Assembly (NCBI GenBank): GCA_017644105.1
Contig: JAEPMD010000009.1
Span: forward strand, 1-39,925
Reading direction: 5' to 3'
Length of the DNA stretch: 39,925 nucleotides
DNA from: Rhizobiaceae bacterium
GTDB lineage: Bacteria > Pseudomonadota > Alphaproteobacteria > Rhizobiales > Rhizobiaceae
A program made the translations under genes and the position numbers. Positions 1-9,197 of this stretch are shown piece after piece. Within the stretch, counting starts at the first letter, position 1; every line of letters starts with the position of its first letter. The notes beneath the pieces were generated by a model, which saw only the letters and a program-made list of their open reading frames with translations, was not told the origin of the DNA and ran no database searches.

Positions 1-1
1 T

Positions 2-1225
2 GTAACCATATTGATCGCACGCTCTATTTCACTTCCGTTAAACAAAGCAGTGGCGGATTTGAATTTATTGGCCGATGGCAAGATGGGTGAGGATATCGAA
101 GGTACCGACCGTGGTGACGAAATCGGAGATATCAACCGCGCACTTGTGATATTTCGGCAAAATGCGATGGAAAAAGAGCGAATTGAGCAAGAAACTGAAA
201 CAGCGCGTCGTGAACAACAGATGGAACGTGATCGCAATGAAGAACTTAAAAACATTGAATCAGAGAAGCTAGCAACAGCGATTTCCAGCCTTGAAAGTGC
301 GTTAGCTCGGCTTTCTGATGGAGATTTGTCAGCCATGATCGATGCACAATTTGATGGCGATCTTGATGGCGTACGCATGGATTTCAACAACTCAATCAAA
401 AAGCTCGCCTTGACCATGAGCGATATTGCGACCGCCATTTTAAACTTAAAAGAACATTCAAGTTCTGTTGGCGCCGCCGCCGATCAACTCTCCGATAGAA
501 CAGAAAATCAAGCGGCAACTTTGGAAGAAACTGCAGCGGCACTTAACCAGATTATGGAAACGGTTCGTCTCACGTCAGAACGCGCCAAAGACGCAGCTTC
601 GCGTGCCAAAGATGCGCGCAATGACACCCAACATTCAAGCGAGGTTGTGACCAACGCCATTTCTGCCATGGAAGGTATTGAAAAAGCCTCCTCAGACATT
701 TCCAACATCATTAATGTCATTGATGAAATTGCTTTCCAAACCAATCTTCTGGCGCTGAACGCTGGTGTGGAAGCAGCGCGTGCTGGCGAAGCTGGGAAAG
801 GGTTTGCGGTCGTCGCCCAAGAGGTTCGCGAACTGGCTCAAAGGTCTGCTGTTGCGGCAAAGGAAATCAAGGATCTGATCAGTAAATCTGGCAGTGAAGT
901 TGAAAACGGCGTGAAACTTGTGAAGGAAACCGGCGACGCGCTTGGTAAAATTACCGAGCATGTCAGCCAAATCGATGAGCAAATTTCAAGCATCTCACAA
1001 AGTGCATCAGAACAGCTTGTCGGCATTCAGGAAGTTAATGGTGCAATGACATCCATGGATCAGGTCACGCAACAAAATGCTGCCATGGCTGAAGAAAATA
1101 CAGCCGTGACAACGCAGATCGCACAGGAAGTTGATGCCCTCACCCATCTCATTGCAAGTTTTAACCTTGAGAATGAAAAAGTGCTTGAAAACAATGTTGT
1201 GCCAAAAACGGCTGATGCAGCTTGA
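2..1225 (+). CDS. Methyl-accepting chemotaxis protein, C-terminal part (5' end outside window)
   Basis: Cytoplasmic part of a chemoreceptor that passes signals to CheA/CheW. The reading frame is open to the left edge (codons for V-T-I precede the first possible TTG start at 11), so the sensor domain and membrane segments lie outside the window. Visible here: a HAMP segment (about residues 4-55, with [13 protein letters not shown]), a charged coiled coil, a second HAMP-like segment ([10 protein letters not shown]), then the long helical signalling hairpin. The conserved tip reads [20 protein letters not shown] followed by [17 protein letters not shown], which is diagnostic of the family. The stop is TGA at 1223-1225. 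The ligand cannot be inferred without the N-terminus. Confidence 0.95.
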   Translation, partial: VTILIARSISLPLNKAVADLNLLADGKMGEDIEGTDRGDEIGDINRALVIFRQNAMEKERIEQETETARREQQMERDRNEELKNIESEKLATAISSLESALARLSDGDLSAMIDAQFDGDLDGVRMDFNNSIKKLALTMSDIATAILNLKEHSSSVGAAADQLSDRTENQAATLEETAAALNQIMETVRLTSERAKDAASRAKDARNDTQHSSEVVTNAISAMEGIEKASSDISNIINVIDEIAFQTNLLALNAGVEAARAGEAGKGFAVVAQEVRELAQRSAVAAKEIKDLISKSGSEVENGVKLVKETGDALGKITEHVSQIDEQISSISQSASEQLVGIQEVNGAMTSMDQVTQQNAAMAEENTAVTTQIAQEVDALTHLIASFNLENEKVLENNVVPKTADAA

Positions 1226-1280
1226 TAAGGCAGTTGTAAAAACGGCTATCTGAAATATTTGGATAACAAAACCACTGAAA

Positions 1281-1322
1281 CCACGGTTCACGAATGGGGA
1301 AAGTTGCCAAAGTGAACCGTGG
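1281..1322. repeat. 11-bp perfect inverted repeat downstream of the chemoreceptor gene
   Basis: CCACGGTTCAC at 1281-1291 is exactly complementary to GTGAACCGTGG at 1312-1322, with a 20-nt spacer. It begins 56 bp after the mcp stop. No run of T follows on either strand, so it is not a classic intrinsic terminator. It could be an RNA-stabilising stem, a Rho-dependent stop element or a protein-binding site. The function is unknown. Confidence 0.5.
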
Positions 1323-1347
1323 CGAAATGTGAGGTTGGGTGGAATAA

Positions 1348-1359
1348 AGCGCTAGCGCT
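1348..1359. repeat. 12-bp perfect palindrome AGCGCTAGCGCT
   Basis: A fully self-complementary 12-mer lies in the non-coding stretch between the chemoreceptor gene and the next, leftward gene, 26 bp after the 11-bp inverted repeat. It could be an operator half-pair or chance. No promoter can be tied to it by eye. Confidence 0.35.
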
Positions 1360-1490
1360 CTCACTTCTGACACCGCTTTGAAAACGGATGTCATTTGAGC
1401 CTCGTTAGTTGGAGACTATGTGGCAAAAGTGGAAATTCCAAACAATGAGCCCTGAACCGCGAAATTGAATTTCATCAATGCATCAAGATG

Positions 1491-2018
1491 TCAACGTTGC
1501 TTCGCTGCCCATTCACGAACTTCCGCCATCGCCTCGTCCAATCTGGGTTTGTAGCCTGGGAGTGCGGTTGTATTGAATATCGAAATCATACCAATCGAAT
1601 TATTTAGCAAGGATCTCAATTCTTTTGGAGCTTCAAAATCTTGAATGACCTCCTCCTTGTTGGGTGCAAAAAGGTATTCAACCCCAACCAGCACTGGGAC
1701 TGCACACCCCCCGAAATATCCATTGCAAGAGAGAATGTATCCATCCTCTGGCACATCTCCTTTGAGCACTTCAACTGATCTATAATACACTTTCGTAAAC
1801 ATGATAGAGTTATCCAAAAAGGCTTCATCAGACAATTCGACTTTTACGGCTAAACCTCTAAATACATACTCCGCCTTTTCTAACTCACCGAGCGATGCAT
1901 TATCATCCGTTAGTATTTGAGAGCATGCGCTGGCATCACCCAAAAAAGCAACGAACATCGTCAAACACGCGATTTTAAATTTTTGAATTTGCCACAAAGT
2001 TTCGATAGTCGTTCTCAT
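1491..2018 (-). CDS. Exported small protein, NTR/TIMP-like (function unknown)
   Basis: A 175-aa protein starting at ATG 2018, chosen because AGGGG sits about 7 nt upstream and a signal peptide then begins directly; the open frame extends further to 2084. The hydrophobic stretch IACLTMFVAFLGDASA ends at a likely cleavage site just before Cys32, so the mature protein would start with Cys, as in NTR/TIMP-fold proteins. Next comes a segment resembling 'A-(D/E)-Y-V-F-R-G' (EKAEYVFRG), and later a Cys pair (LSCNGYFGGC) followed by VGVEYLFA. This order resembles bacterial NTR-like proteins of unknown role. A lipoprotein is less likely because the -3 residue is Ala. Function is not known; confidence is high that it is a gene and modest on the fold. 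Confidence 0.65.
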   Translation of the reverse strand: MRTTIETLWQIQKFKIACLTMFVAFLGDASACSQILTDDNASLGELEKAEYVFRGLAVKVELSDEAFLDNSIMFTKVYYRSVEVLKGDVPEDGYILSCNGYFGGCAVPVLVGVEYLFAPNKEEVIQDFEAPKELRSLLNNSIGMISIFNTTALPGYKPRLDEAMAEVREWAAKQR

Positions 2019-2291
2019 GAGCCGCCCCTGAATTGATCGATCGATTTGTGAACTACCAAATAACTCAGGCAATTTAACGATCAATTAGAACAATTCTTCC
2101 AATGTTTTGATAAAATTTTGGAGCAGATGGGTTAGGAACGTCCTAGTATACGTATGTTCCCTTCGGGCCATTTCCGGACCAATCGCAATACCCAACATCT
2201 TTCCGAGCAAACACTGCAAACAGAAATACGCCTAGTGCTGAGGCATTTCTTTCAATGAAGTAAAATGATGAAACGACGTCTAGGGTGCCCC

Positions 2292-2582
2292 CTAAGACTG
2301 AAACACCCGATCGCCCAATTGGTCGATCATTTGTTTGCCTTTCATGATGGCTAAATCATTGGCTTGATCTTTGGACTGGCAGACATCAGCGCGGATGAAT
2401 TTATGCTCTTTTTGCTCACCATCAATCTCTTTGGTGATGACGCCACATAAACGAAACTGACCTGATTCCGGGATCGGGGTTGAGGTGATTGTATAGCCTT
2501 CATAGCTCTCTTGTTTATCGGGCGCTGCAGGTGCTGCTTCACCACCAAACATTGAACCGAGTTTTTTCAAAAAGCCAACCAT
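2292..2582 (-). CDS. HlyU family protein
   Basis: A 96-aa protein starting at ATG 2582 (GAGGTG upstream at good spacing; an upstream in-frame ATG at 2606 has no better signal). It has the HlyU-family pattern: N-terminal FLKKLGSMFGG, a low-complexity Ala/Pro linker, YEGYTITSTPIPESGQFRLCGVI, then EHKFIRAD and a C-terminal IDQLGDRVF. In Vibrio, HlyU is a regulator that relieves H-NS silencing of haemolysin genes. Alphaproteobacterial members are annotated by homology only, and no toxin gene is nearby. It stands alone between the exported protein and the glucosylglycerate operon. The regulatory role is inference. Confidence 0.8.
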   Translation of the reverse strand: MVGFLKKLGSMFGGEAAPAAPDKQESYEGYTITSTPIPESGQFRLCGVITKEIDGEQKEHKFIRADVCQSKDQANDLAIMKGKQMIDQLGDRVFQS

Positions 2583-2723
2583 TTCAAGCACCTCATATCG
2601 CAACAAAGCTTATTTAATACCATCCTTAGCGCATGTTGGACTTGCCATCAACTGAATCCAATGTAAGATAATTCTGCTAGCTTAGCCTCCCAAATGACAC
2701 GCATATAAATAAGCGAATAAAAA

Positions 2724-4493
2724 TTGACAGAACTTCCGACAATTGCTGATGCGTCTTCAGCACGTCTTAAAAACTCTATTTCTCAACTTATTCATTCCAT
2801 TTATCCCGATCTGGATAATGAAGCGCTGACCGATCAGGTGATCGATGCTTATTGGGATGAAAACAGCCAGCCACGCCGCCGTGGACGCGTGCCAAGCAAC
2901 GAACTTTGGTCTGAGAAAGACAATTATGTCATCACCTATGGTAACAGCTTTGTTGATGGCGAGCATAAGCCGCTTGATCTGCTCAACGACTTTTTGCATC
3001 GGCATTTGCGCGACACGGTCAACGGTGTGCATATCCTACCCTTTTTCCCCTATACATCAGATGATGGATTTGCGGTCACAGATTACAGCCAGGTCGATGG
3101 GCTGTTAGGATCATGGGAAGATATCAGCCGCATTGCTGCAGATTTTCGTCTCATGTCCGATCTCGTGCTCAATCACATGTCGAGCCAAGGGCATTGGTTT
3201 AATGAATATCTGCAAGGCCATGAGCCTTATAATAAGTTCTTTTTTGAAGCGTCACCTGATGATGACACAAGCGCTGTTGTCCGCCCGCGTGCGCATGATC
3301 TATTGCGTGAGGTTGAAACCGCCAATGGCACCAAACATGTCTGGTGTACGTTCAGCCATGACCAGGTGGATTTTGATTTTTCAAATCCGGAAGTCCTGCT
3401 CGAGTTTTTGCGCATAACGCGGGATCACATCAATCAAGGGGTCAGAACCATTCGTCTTGATGCCGTTGCCTTTGTCTGGAAGGAAATCGGCACCAGCTGC
3501 ATTCACTTGCCGCAAACTCACCAGATTGTGCGGCTCATTCGTTTGCTTGCTGATTATGATCGCGATCCTGTGGTGATTATTACTGAGACCAATGTGCCGA
3601 ATACGGAAAATCTCAGTTACTTTGGCAATCGCAACGAAGCGCATATGATTTATAATTTCTCATTGCCGCCGCTTCTCTTGCACGGTTTGCTCAATGGCAC
3701 ATCAGAACATCTCAATGCCTGGCAAATGCGCATGCCGCCGGCTCAGATGGGTTGTGCTTATTTTAATTTCACAGCCTCGCATGATGGCGTTGGTTTGCGC
3801 CCAGTTGAAGGGCTTTTGCCGCAAGATGATATCGATGCCATGATCGATACTGTCAAAGCCCATGGCGGGCGCGTATCCATGCGTCAGGGCAATGATGGCA
3901 AGATGCATCCCTATGAGATGAATGTCTCACTGTTTGAAGCACTCAAAGGCACAGTTCATGGCTTGGATGATCATAACATTCAGCGCTTCTTATGCAGCCA
4001 GACCATTGCCATGGCACTTGAAGGCGTGCCGGCATTTTATATCCATTCCATGCTCGCAACACCTAACGATCACCAGGGCGTTGAGAAATCGCAGCACAAT
4101 CGCGCCATTAACCGCCATCGCTGGGATTACAAATCGCTCAATGAAAAGCTTAATGATCCGAAATCAAACCAAAGCATTGTACTAAACGAGTTAAAATCGC
4201 GCATTGCTATTCGCAACCGTCAAGCGGGTTTCCATCCCAATGCGACGCAGTTTACCTTGCAATTGGGTAATCAGATTTTCGGATTCTGGCGGCAAAGCAT
4301 AGATCGCTCGCAAAGCATATTTGCGCTACATAATATGACGTCAGACACGCTGACCATTGAGACCATGGCGCTTAACTTGATCGGTGGGGACGAATGGTTT
4401 GATCTCCTGTGCGGTGAAGATGTCAATAATGACGACACTGGTGAAATCACCTTCGCACCTTATCAGTGTCGGTGGATTACCAATCGTGTCTAA
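2724..4493 (+). CDS. GH13_18 glycoside phosphorylase, probably glucosylglycerate phosphorylase
   Basis: A 589-aa alpha-amylase-superfamily enzyme of the sucrose-phosphorylase type (GH13_18). It carries ILPFFPYTSDDGFAVTDY near residue 105, the nucleophile Asp246 in TIRLDAVAF, the acid/base Glu288 in IITETN, and the third carboxylate Asp354 in SHDGVG. Members phosphorolyse an alpha-glucoside to glucose 1-phosphate. Known specificities include sucrose, sucrose 6'-phosphate, glucosylglycerol and glucosylglycerate. The next two genes make glucosylglycerate, so that substrate is the best inference. The start is TTG 2724; an in-frame stop lies at 2718-2720 and there is no earlier start, although the ribosome site is weak. 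The stop overlaps the next gene's GTG start, indicating translational coupling. Confidence 0.88.
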   Translation: MTELPTIADASSARLKNSISQLIHSIYPDLDNEALTDQVIDAYWDENSQPRRRGRVPSNELWSEKDNYVITYGNSFVDGEHKPLDLLNDFLHRHLRDTVNGVHILPFFPYTSDDGFAVTDYSQVDGLLGSWEDISRIAADFRLMSDLVLNHMSSQGHWFNEYLQGHEPYNKFFFEASPDDDTSAVVRPRAHDLLREVETANGTKHVWCTFSHDQVDFDFSNPEVLLEFLRITRDHINQGVRTIRLDAVAFVWKEIGTSCIHLPQTHQIVRLIRLLADYDRDPVVIITETNVPNTENLSYFGNRNEAHMIYNFSLPPLLLHGLLNGTSEHLNAWQMRMPPAQMGCAYFNFTASHDGVGLRPVEGLLPQDDIDAMIDTVKAHGGRVSMRQGNDGKMHPYEMNVSLFEALKGTVHGLDDHNIQRFLCSQTIAMALEGVPAFYIHSMLATPNDHQGVEKSQHNRAINRHRWDYKSLNEKLNDPKSNQSIVLNELKSRIAIRNRQAGFHPNATQFTLQLGNQIFGFWRQSIDRSQSIFALHNMTSDTLTIETMALNLIGGDEWFDLLCGEDVNNDDTGEITFAPYQCRWITNRV

Positions 4494-5268
4494 ATCACAG
4501 GCCAACAAATACATCATTTTTACAGATCTCGATGGCACCCTTCTGGACCACGATACCTATTCGTACGATCCAGCGTCCGACGCGTTGCAGATGCTGCGCG
4601 ACACCAATACGCCGCTGATCTTAGCCTCAAGTAAAACAGCTGCGGAAATTGCACCCTTACGTCAGAAACTTGGATTTGAAAGATTTCCTGCAATTGTTGA
4701 AAATGGCGCAGGTGTTTTGGCGACAAATATGAGTGCTGCTGATGGCGATAGCGATTATGAGAAGATCATCGAAATAATAAACCAAGCACCAGCTGAACTT
4801 CGAACACATTACACCGGCTTTCACGATTGGACGGCAGACGATGTATCGCGCCAAACATCGCTGAGCTTAGAGGGTGCAATTCTTGCCAAGCAGCGCGAAT
4901 ATTCAGAGCCAGGACAATGGTCTGGTCCGAAAGAAAAATGCGCAGAATTTATTGAATATTTGACCGAAAATGGCCTTCGAGCCCAACAAGGCGGTCGTTT
5001 CCTCACTATTGCCTTTGGCGCTGGTAAAGTTGACCGGATGAATGAAATTGTCGAGCAGTTTAGGACTGAAAATGAGGCTGTGACCACAGTAGCACTTGGG
5101 GATGCACCAAATGACAAACAAATGTTAGAAAATGCTGATATTGGATTTGTGATGAGCAACAATACCAATCAATATTTGTTTGCGCCAAATAAACCAGATC
5201 ACATAACTTATTCCGAGCATTCTGGTCCGAAGGGATGGAATGCGTGCGTTTTGAGTTTGTTTGTGTAA
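4486..5268 (+). CDS. gpgP: HAD-IIB phosphatase, mannosyl/glucosyl-3-phosphoglycerate phosphatase family
   Basis: A 260-aa HAD phosphatase. GTG 4486 is chosen as start because it puts the DxD motif at the usual N-terminal place and overlaps the preceding stop by 8 nt; the open frame begins earlier at 4384. Motif I is D14-L-D16-G-T, motif II is around ILASSKT (residues 45-51), a Lys motif lies in SGPKEKCAEF, and motif IV is G-D206-A-P-N-D210. The family (mannosyl-3-phosphoglycerate phosphatase, including the Persephonella-type glucosyl enzyme) removes the phosphate to give the free glycosylglycerate. Pairing with a GT81 synthase rather than a GT55 mannosyl enzyme supports glucosyl-3-phosphoglycerate as substrate. 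The exact substrate is inferred from context. Confidence 0.85.
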   Translation: MSKSQANKYIIFTDLDGTLLDHDTYSYDPASDALQMLRDTNTPLILASSKTAAEIAPLRQKLGFERFPAIVENGAGVLATNMSAADGDSDYEKIIEIINQAPAELRTHYTGFHDWTADDVSRQTSLSLEGAILAKQREYSEPGQWSGPKEKCAEFIEYLTENGLRAQQGGRFLTIAFGAGKVDRMNEIVEQFRTENEAVTTVALGDAPNDKQMLENADIGFVMSNNTNQYLFAPNKPDHITYSEHSGPKGWNACVLSLFV

Positions 5269-5302
5269 ACTAGATGAACTGAGAAAAGGGACTGTATAAA
5301 AC

Positions 5303-6523
5303 ATGGCTGACTTTCATCAAAATGGTAGCGTTGCCACTTTACATAATTTGGCGCAAATCCCATTTGAACAACTTGAGGCACAGCTCAAGCATTTTGCCCA
5401 AACCCGCAAAATCACGCTCATACTGCCAAGCCTGTTTTCAGAACTTGAAGCCCCTGCTCTATCTAATATCGTCGATGAACTGAGCAAAGCTGAATTTATC
5501 AACCACATTGTCGTGGGCCTTGATCGGGCCGATGAAGAGCAGTTCAAATTTGCCAAGCAATATTTTTCACGGCTTCCACAAAAGCACGACATCTTGTGGA
5601 ATGATGGCCCGCGTCTCAAAGCAATTCATGAAAAACTTGCAGCTGCCAAACTCGCACCTGAGGAGCCTGGCAAAGGCCGCAATGTCTGGTATTGCATTGG
5701 ATATGCATTAGCGTCGCGGAACTCTGATGTTGTCGCCTTGCACGATTGTGACATCACAACATATTCGAAAGAAATGCTGGCACGCCTTGTTTATCCTGTG
5801 ACCAATCCGGCCTTCGCCTATCATTTTGTTAAAGGCTATTATCCACGTGTTGCAGGCGGCAAGCTCAATGGCCGCGTGTCCCGATTGCTGGTCACACCAT
5901 TGCTGCTGGCCATTCAAAAAACCTGCGGGCACAACGAATATATCGACTATCTCAACGCCTTTAGATACCCACTCGCTGGCGAATTTGCCATGCGCACCTC
6001 TATTCTACCAGATATGCGCATCCCATCAGATTGGGGTTTGGAGATCGGCGTCCTATCGGAAGTTTGGCGGAACTTGTCCAACCGCGTGATCTGCCAAGTT
6101 GATATTTCCGATGCCTATGATCACAAGCACCAGCCGCTATCTGAGGAAGATGCGCAAGCTGGATTGTCACGTATGTCGATTGATATTTCAAAGGCGCTTT
6201 ATCGCAAACTCGCAACCGATGGTGTGACGCTATCCAATGCAACATTTAGAACGCTCAAAGCCACCTATTTCCGCATCGCCCTCGATCTCGTTGAAATGTA
6301 TTATAATGACGCGACCATGAACGGTATTCATACAGATCGTCATGTTGAGGAAAAAGCGGTTGAGCTTTTTGCCGCTAATATCATGAAAGCAGGGCAATCC
6401 TATCTCGATAATCCCATGGAAACGCCGTTTATTCCAAATTGGAGCCGTATTCAGGCCGCCGACCCTGATGTGCTGCTCAACATCCATAAGGCAGTTCAGC
6501 AGGATGCCGCAGAATACGGCTGA
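5303..6523 (+). CDS. gpgS: Glucosyl-3-phosphoglycerate synthase (GT81)
   Basis: A 406-aa glycosyltransferase of the GT81 family. It transfers glucose from an NDP-glucose to 3-phosphoglycerate, the first step of glucosylglycerate synthesis. Visible features: an N-terminal ITLILPSLFSELE strand-helix, GKGRNVWYCIGYAL (donor-site region), a metal-binding DxD-type motif H147-D148-C149-D150, and SDWGLEIGVLSEV further on, as in mycobacterial and Persephonella GpgS. The N-terminal extension of about 30 residues and the C-terminal helical part match bacterial forms near 400 aa. ATG 5303 follows an AAAAGGG stretch. It sits 34 bp after the phosphatase and is probably co-transcribed with it. Confidence 0.92.
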   Translation: MADFHQNGSVATLHNLAQIPFEQLEAQLKHFAQTRKITLILPSLFSELEAPALSNIVDELSKAEFINHIVVGLDRADEEQFKFAKQYFSRLPQKHDILWNDGPRLKAIHEKLAAAKLAPEEPGKGRNVWYCIGYALASRNSDVVALHDCDITTYSKEMLARLVYPVTNPAFAYHFVKGYYPRVAGGKLNGRVSRLLVTPLLLAIQKTCGHNEYIDYLNAFRYPLAGEFAMRTSILPDMRIPSDWGLEIGVLSEVWRNLSNRVICQVDISDAYDHKHQPLSEEDAQAGLSRMSIDISKALYRKLATDGVTLSNATFRTLKATYFRIALDLVEMYYNDATMNGIHTDRHVEEKAVELFAANIMKAGQSYLDNPMETPFIPNWSRIQAADPDVLLNIHKAVQQDAAEYG

Positions 6524-6556
6524 TCAGAGAATTTAAGCCGATGAGAGGGAACTAAA

Positions 6557-7144
6557 TTGTTTAGATATCTCATACTTACCTTCGCATTTTCATTCTCGAT
6601 GTCTGCATGGGCTGACCAGCACCAACCTCCATCCTTTCCAGTCGATCAAATCTTTTCAGTCGCAACGACCGATTGGAACAATGACGGGATTGAAGATCCT
6701 GTGATGATACTCAACATCAATGATGGGGAACAGTTTGATGGTGTATTCTATCTAAGTGATGAATATGGCCGTCTGGCGCTGTTGCATTATATTCCCGATA
6801 TGGTCTGGGGTTCGAGCGCAATGTTTGGTCAAGAGCCGTCTGTCACGAAAACGCCGGCTGGATCGATTATCATTGGCTCACAAAACTCAGCGATCGGACG
6901 TGATCGTTGGGAACAAAAACTCACAATTGCTTATCGAAACAACCAGTTGATCGTCGCGGGTTTTACCTATTCATTTTACGATACGCTCGATCCTGAGAAT
7001 TATGGTGGATGCGATCTGAACCTCTTGACCGGTAAGGGTTTCAAGAATGAAAAGCCGGTTAAGTTCAACGCCAGTGCAATGTTGGTTACAGAATTTATCT
7101 CGAGCGGACAAGATTTCTCGCAATATTGCTACAGTGCCGATTAA
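6557..7144 (+). CDS. Exported hypothetical protein with a Ca-type D-x-N-x-D-G motif
   Basis: A 195-aa protein not recognised as a known family. TTG 6557 is preceded by GAGGGA at good spacing and starts a clean Sec signal peptide (hydrophobic FRYLILTFAFSFSMS, cleavage expected after SAWA). The mature N-terminus has TTDWNNDGIEDPVMI, which resembles the calcium-binding loop of FG-GAP/VCBS repeats (D-x-N-x-D-G-x-x-D), but only one copy is seen. Two Cys near the C-terminus (GGCDLN and QYCYS) could form a disulfide. It begins 33 bp after gpgS and could be a fourth operon member. It ends 19 bp before the convergent lolD. Confidence 0.7.
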   Translation: MFRYLILTFAFSFSMSAWADQHQPPSFPVDQIFSVATTDWNNDGIEDPVMILNINDGEQFDGVFYLSDEYGRLALLHYIPDMVWGSSAMFGQEPSVTKTPAGSIIIGSQNSAIGRDRWEQKLTIAYRNNQLIVAGFTYSFYDTLDPENYGGCDLNLLTGKGFKNEKPVKFNASAMLVTEFISSGQDFSQYCYSAD

Positions 7145-7163
7145 TTTGTATTGCTAATCGCTT

Positions 7164-7889
7164 TTAAAGCTCAACCAACTGACCATCTTTGAGCGTAACA
7201 CAGCGGTCCATCTGGCGAGCAAGGTCATGGTTATGCGTTGCGACCATGGCAGATAAGCCAGATTGCTTCACAAGCGCTTCCAGCGCCTCAAAGACATATG
7301 TGGCGGTTTCAGGATCCAAATTACCAGTTGGCTCATCGGCGAGCAAAACACTTGGCGCATTGGCTACAGCGCGGGCAATCGCAACACGTTGCTGCTCACC
7401 ACCTGAAAGTTCGGTTGGACGATGAGAAATACGATGACCAAGTTTGAGATATTCAAGTAATTCTTTTGCGCGGCTTTCAGCTTCTTTTTTATCCAGACCG
7501 CTGATTAATTGCGGAATAACAACATTTTCGCTGGCAGAAAATTCCGGCAAGAGGTGATGGAATTGATAGACAAAGCCAATCTTTTTGCCGCGAACATCGG
7601 TGCGTTGTTCATCTGAGAGATCACTACAAGCAACGCCATCAATGATCACTTCGCCGCCATCAGGTCGTTCAAGCAAACCCGCCATATGGAGCAAGGTTGA
7701 TTTACCTGCACCCGATGGTGCAATTAGTGCAACCGTTTCGCCGCGGTTGAGCTTAAAATTAACGCCATTTAAGATCGTTAGCTTCTCATCGCCTTGCTTG
7801 TAATGACGTTCAACCGCGAGCAGTTCCATTGCTAAATCTTGCGCGTTGGAGATATCGTTCATATTTATTCGGCTCGCGTCATTCATCAT
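7164..7889 (-). CDS. lolD: Lipoprotein-releasing system ATP-binding protein LolD
   Basis: A 241-aa ABC ATPase of the MacB/LolD type that powers release of outer-membrane lipoproteins from the inner membrane. Walker A is A57-PSGAGKS (first Gly replaced by Ala), the Q-loop region is [14 protein letters not shown], the signature is [14 protein letters not shown], Walker B is [12 protein letters not shown], and the switch His is in VATHNHDLA. The start at 7889 has a second ATG at 7886. It begins 2 nt after the permease stop, so the two genes form one unit. The N-terminal 15-20 residues are longer than in E. coli LolD, which leaves a later start (for example Met10 or Met21) possible. Confidence 0.95.
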   Translation of the reverse strand: MMNDASRINMNDISNAQDLAMELLAVERHYKQGDEKLTILNGVNFKLNRGETVALIAPSGAGKSTLLHMAGLLERPDGGEVIIDGVACSDLSDEQRTDVRGKKIGFVYQFHHLLPEFSASENVVIPQLISGLDKKEAESRAKELLEYLKLGHRISHRPTELSGGEQQRVAIARAVANAPSVLLADEPTGNLDPETATYVFEALEALVKQSGLSAMVATHNHDLARQMDRCVTLKDGQLVEL

Positions 7890-7891
7890 TT

Positions 7892-9175
7892 CTACTCATA
7901 TCTCAATGCTTGCACAGGATCGATTTTCGATGCCCGCCAAGCCGGAACCAATGTCGCAATAAAGGTCAGCACAAAGGCCATGATAATGATCGATATGGTT
8001 TCACCAAGATCCATATCCGCAGGCAATTGGCTGAGGAAATAGAGTTCAGGATTAAACAGCGTCGTACCGGATAGCCATGAAAAGAATTGGCGAATATTTT
8101 CGACATTCAAACATACTACCACACCTAAAATCACCCCTGCTCCTGTACCAGCCACGCCAATCGCAGATCCCGTCATAAAGAAAATGCGCATCACAGATGT
8201 CGACGTCGCTCCCATGGTGCGCAAGATGGCTATGTCACGCCCTTTATCTTTCACCAGCATGATCAACCCGGAGATGATATTCAGTGCTGCAACGAGAATG
8301 ATCAAGGTGAGGATCATAAACATCACATTGCGCTCAACCTGCAAAGCTGAGAAGAACGTTTGATTGCGTTGTTGCCAATCGGTGATGAAGATCTGCCGTT
8401 CAGCTGCCGTCTCAATCAAAGGACGGAAGTCATTCACACTGTCGGGCTCATCGATGAAAACTTCAATGGATTGAACTTCATCTTCGGTGTTGAAATATAA
8501 TTGCGCTTCACTCAACGGCATATAGATAATCGATGCGTCATATTCCGACATACCGATCTCAAAGATGCCGGAAATTGGATAGGATTTGACCCGCGGCGTC
8601 ACCCCAAAAGGTGTGACATCACCTTCGGGTGAAACAAGCGTAATGCTATCGCCTGCGATCAAGCCCAAAGAATCGGCCATGCGCGTGCCGATCAACACAC
8701 CTTCTTCGGCGGCAAATCCAACAAGATCCCCTGCTCTGATATTTTCAGATACCCAAGTCAGGCGCTCGATGTCAGCGACGGTGATCCCGCGAACCAGAGC
8801 ACCCGTTCCTGCGCCGCCATTGCCAGAGGCGAGTGTTTGCCCCTCCACAATTGGAAGCGCCATCTCAACACCTTCTACGCCTTCAATGCGTTTGGCGAGA
8901 TTGGTATAATCGCTAAAGGGTTCATCAATGGGTTGGACGATCATATGTCCATTAATACCAAGAATACGATTGATAAGTTCAGCGCGAAACCCATTCATCA
9001 CCGCCATAACAATGATCAGGGTCGCAACACCCAGCATGATGCCCGCAAAAGAAAAGCCTGCGATAACCGAAACCACCGTTTCCTTGCGTTTCGAACGCAA
9101 ATAACGCCAGGCAACAAGACGTTCAAAGACACCAAAAGGTTTGGATGACGGCATTGATTCGGTTTTGCTGCTCAA
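7892..9175 (-). CDS. lolC: Lipoprotein-releasing ABC transporter permease (LolC/LolE family)
   Basis: A 427-aa membrane subunit of the Lol exporter. An N-terminal cytoplasmic helix ([16 protein letters not shown]) is followed by the first membrane segment ([20 protein letters not shown]) and the family motif [13 protein letters not shown] large periplasmic domain follows, then three C-terminal membrane segments with the FtsX-like signature [10 protein letters not shown]. Alphaproteobacteria usually have one such gene rather than a lolC/lolE pair, and only one is seen here. The start is TTG 9175 by open frame; ATG 9154 (Met8) is an equally plausible start, as neither has a strong ribosome site. 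It lies 22 bp after proS and directly before lolD. Confidence 0.93.
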   Translation of the reverse strand: MSSKTESMPSSKPFGVFERLVAWRYLRSKRKETVVSVIAGFSFAGIMLGVATLIIVMAVMNGFRAELINRILGINGHMIVQPIDEPFSDYTNLAKRIEGVEGVEMALPIVEGQTLASGNGGAGTGALVRGITVADIERLTWVSENIRAGDLVGFAAEEGVLIGTRMADSLGLIAGDSITLVSPEGDVTPFGVTPRVKSYPISGIFEIGMSEYDASIIYMPLSEAQLYFNTEDEVQSIEVFIDEPDSVNDFRPLIETAAERQIFITDWQQRNQTFFSALQVERNVMFMILTLIILVAALNIISGLIMLVKDKGRDIAILRTMGATSTSVMRIFFMTGSAIGVAGTGAGVILGVVVCLNVENIRQFFSWLSGTTLFNPELYFLSQLPADMDLGETISIIIMAFVLTFIATLVPAWRASKIDPVQALRYE

Positions 9176-9197
9176 TGGTTTCTAAGCCTTCTCTATC

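Noticed and set aside
2292-2582. Haemolysin or RTX regulation by the HlyU-family gene
   Set aside because: No toxin or secretion gene is nearby; the family is widespread in alphaproteobacteria without such genes.
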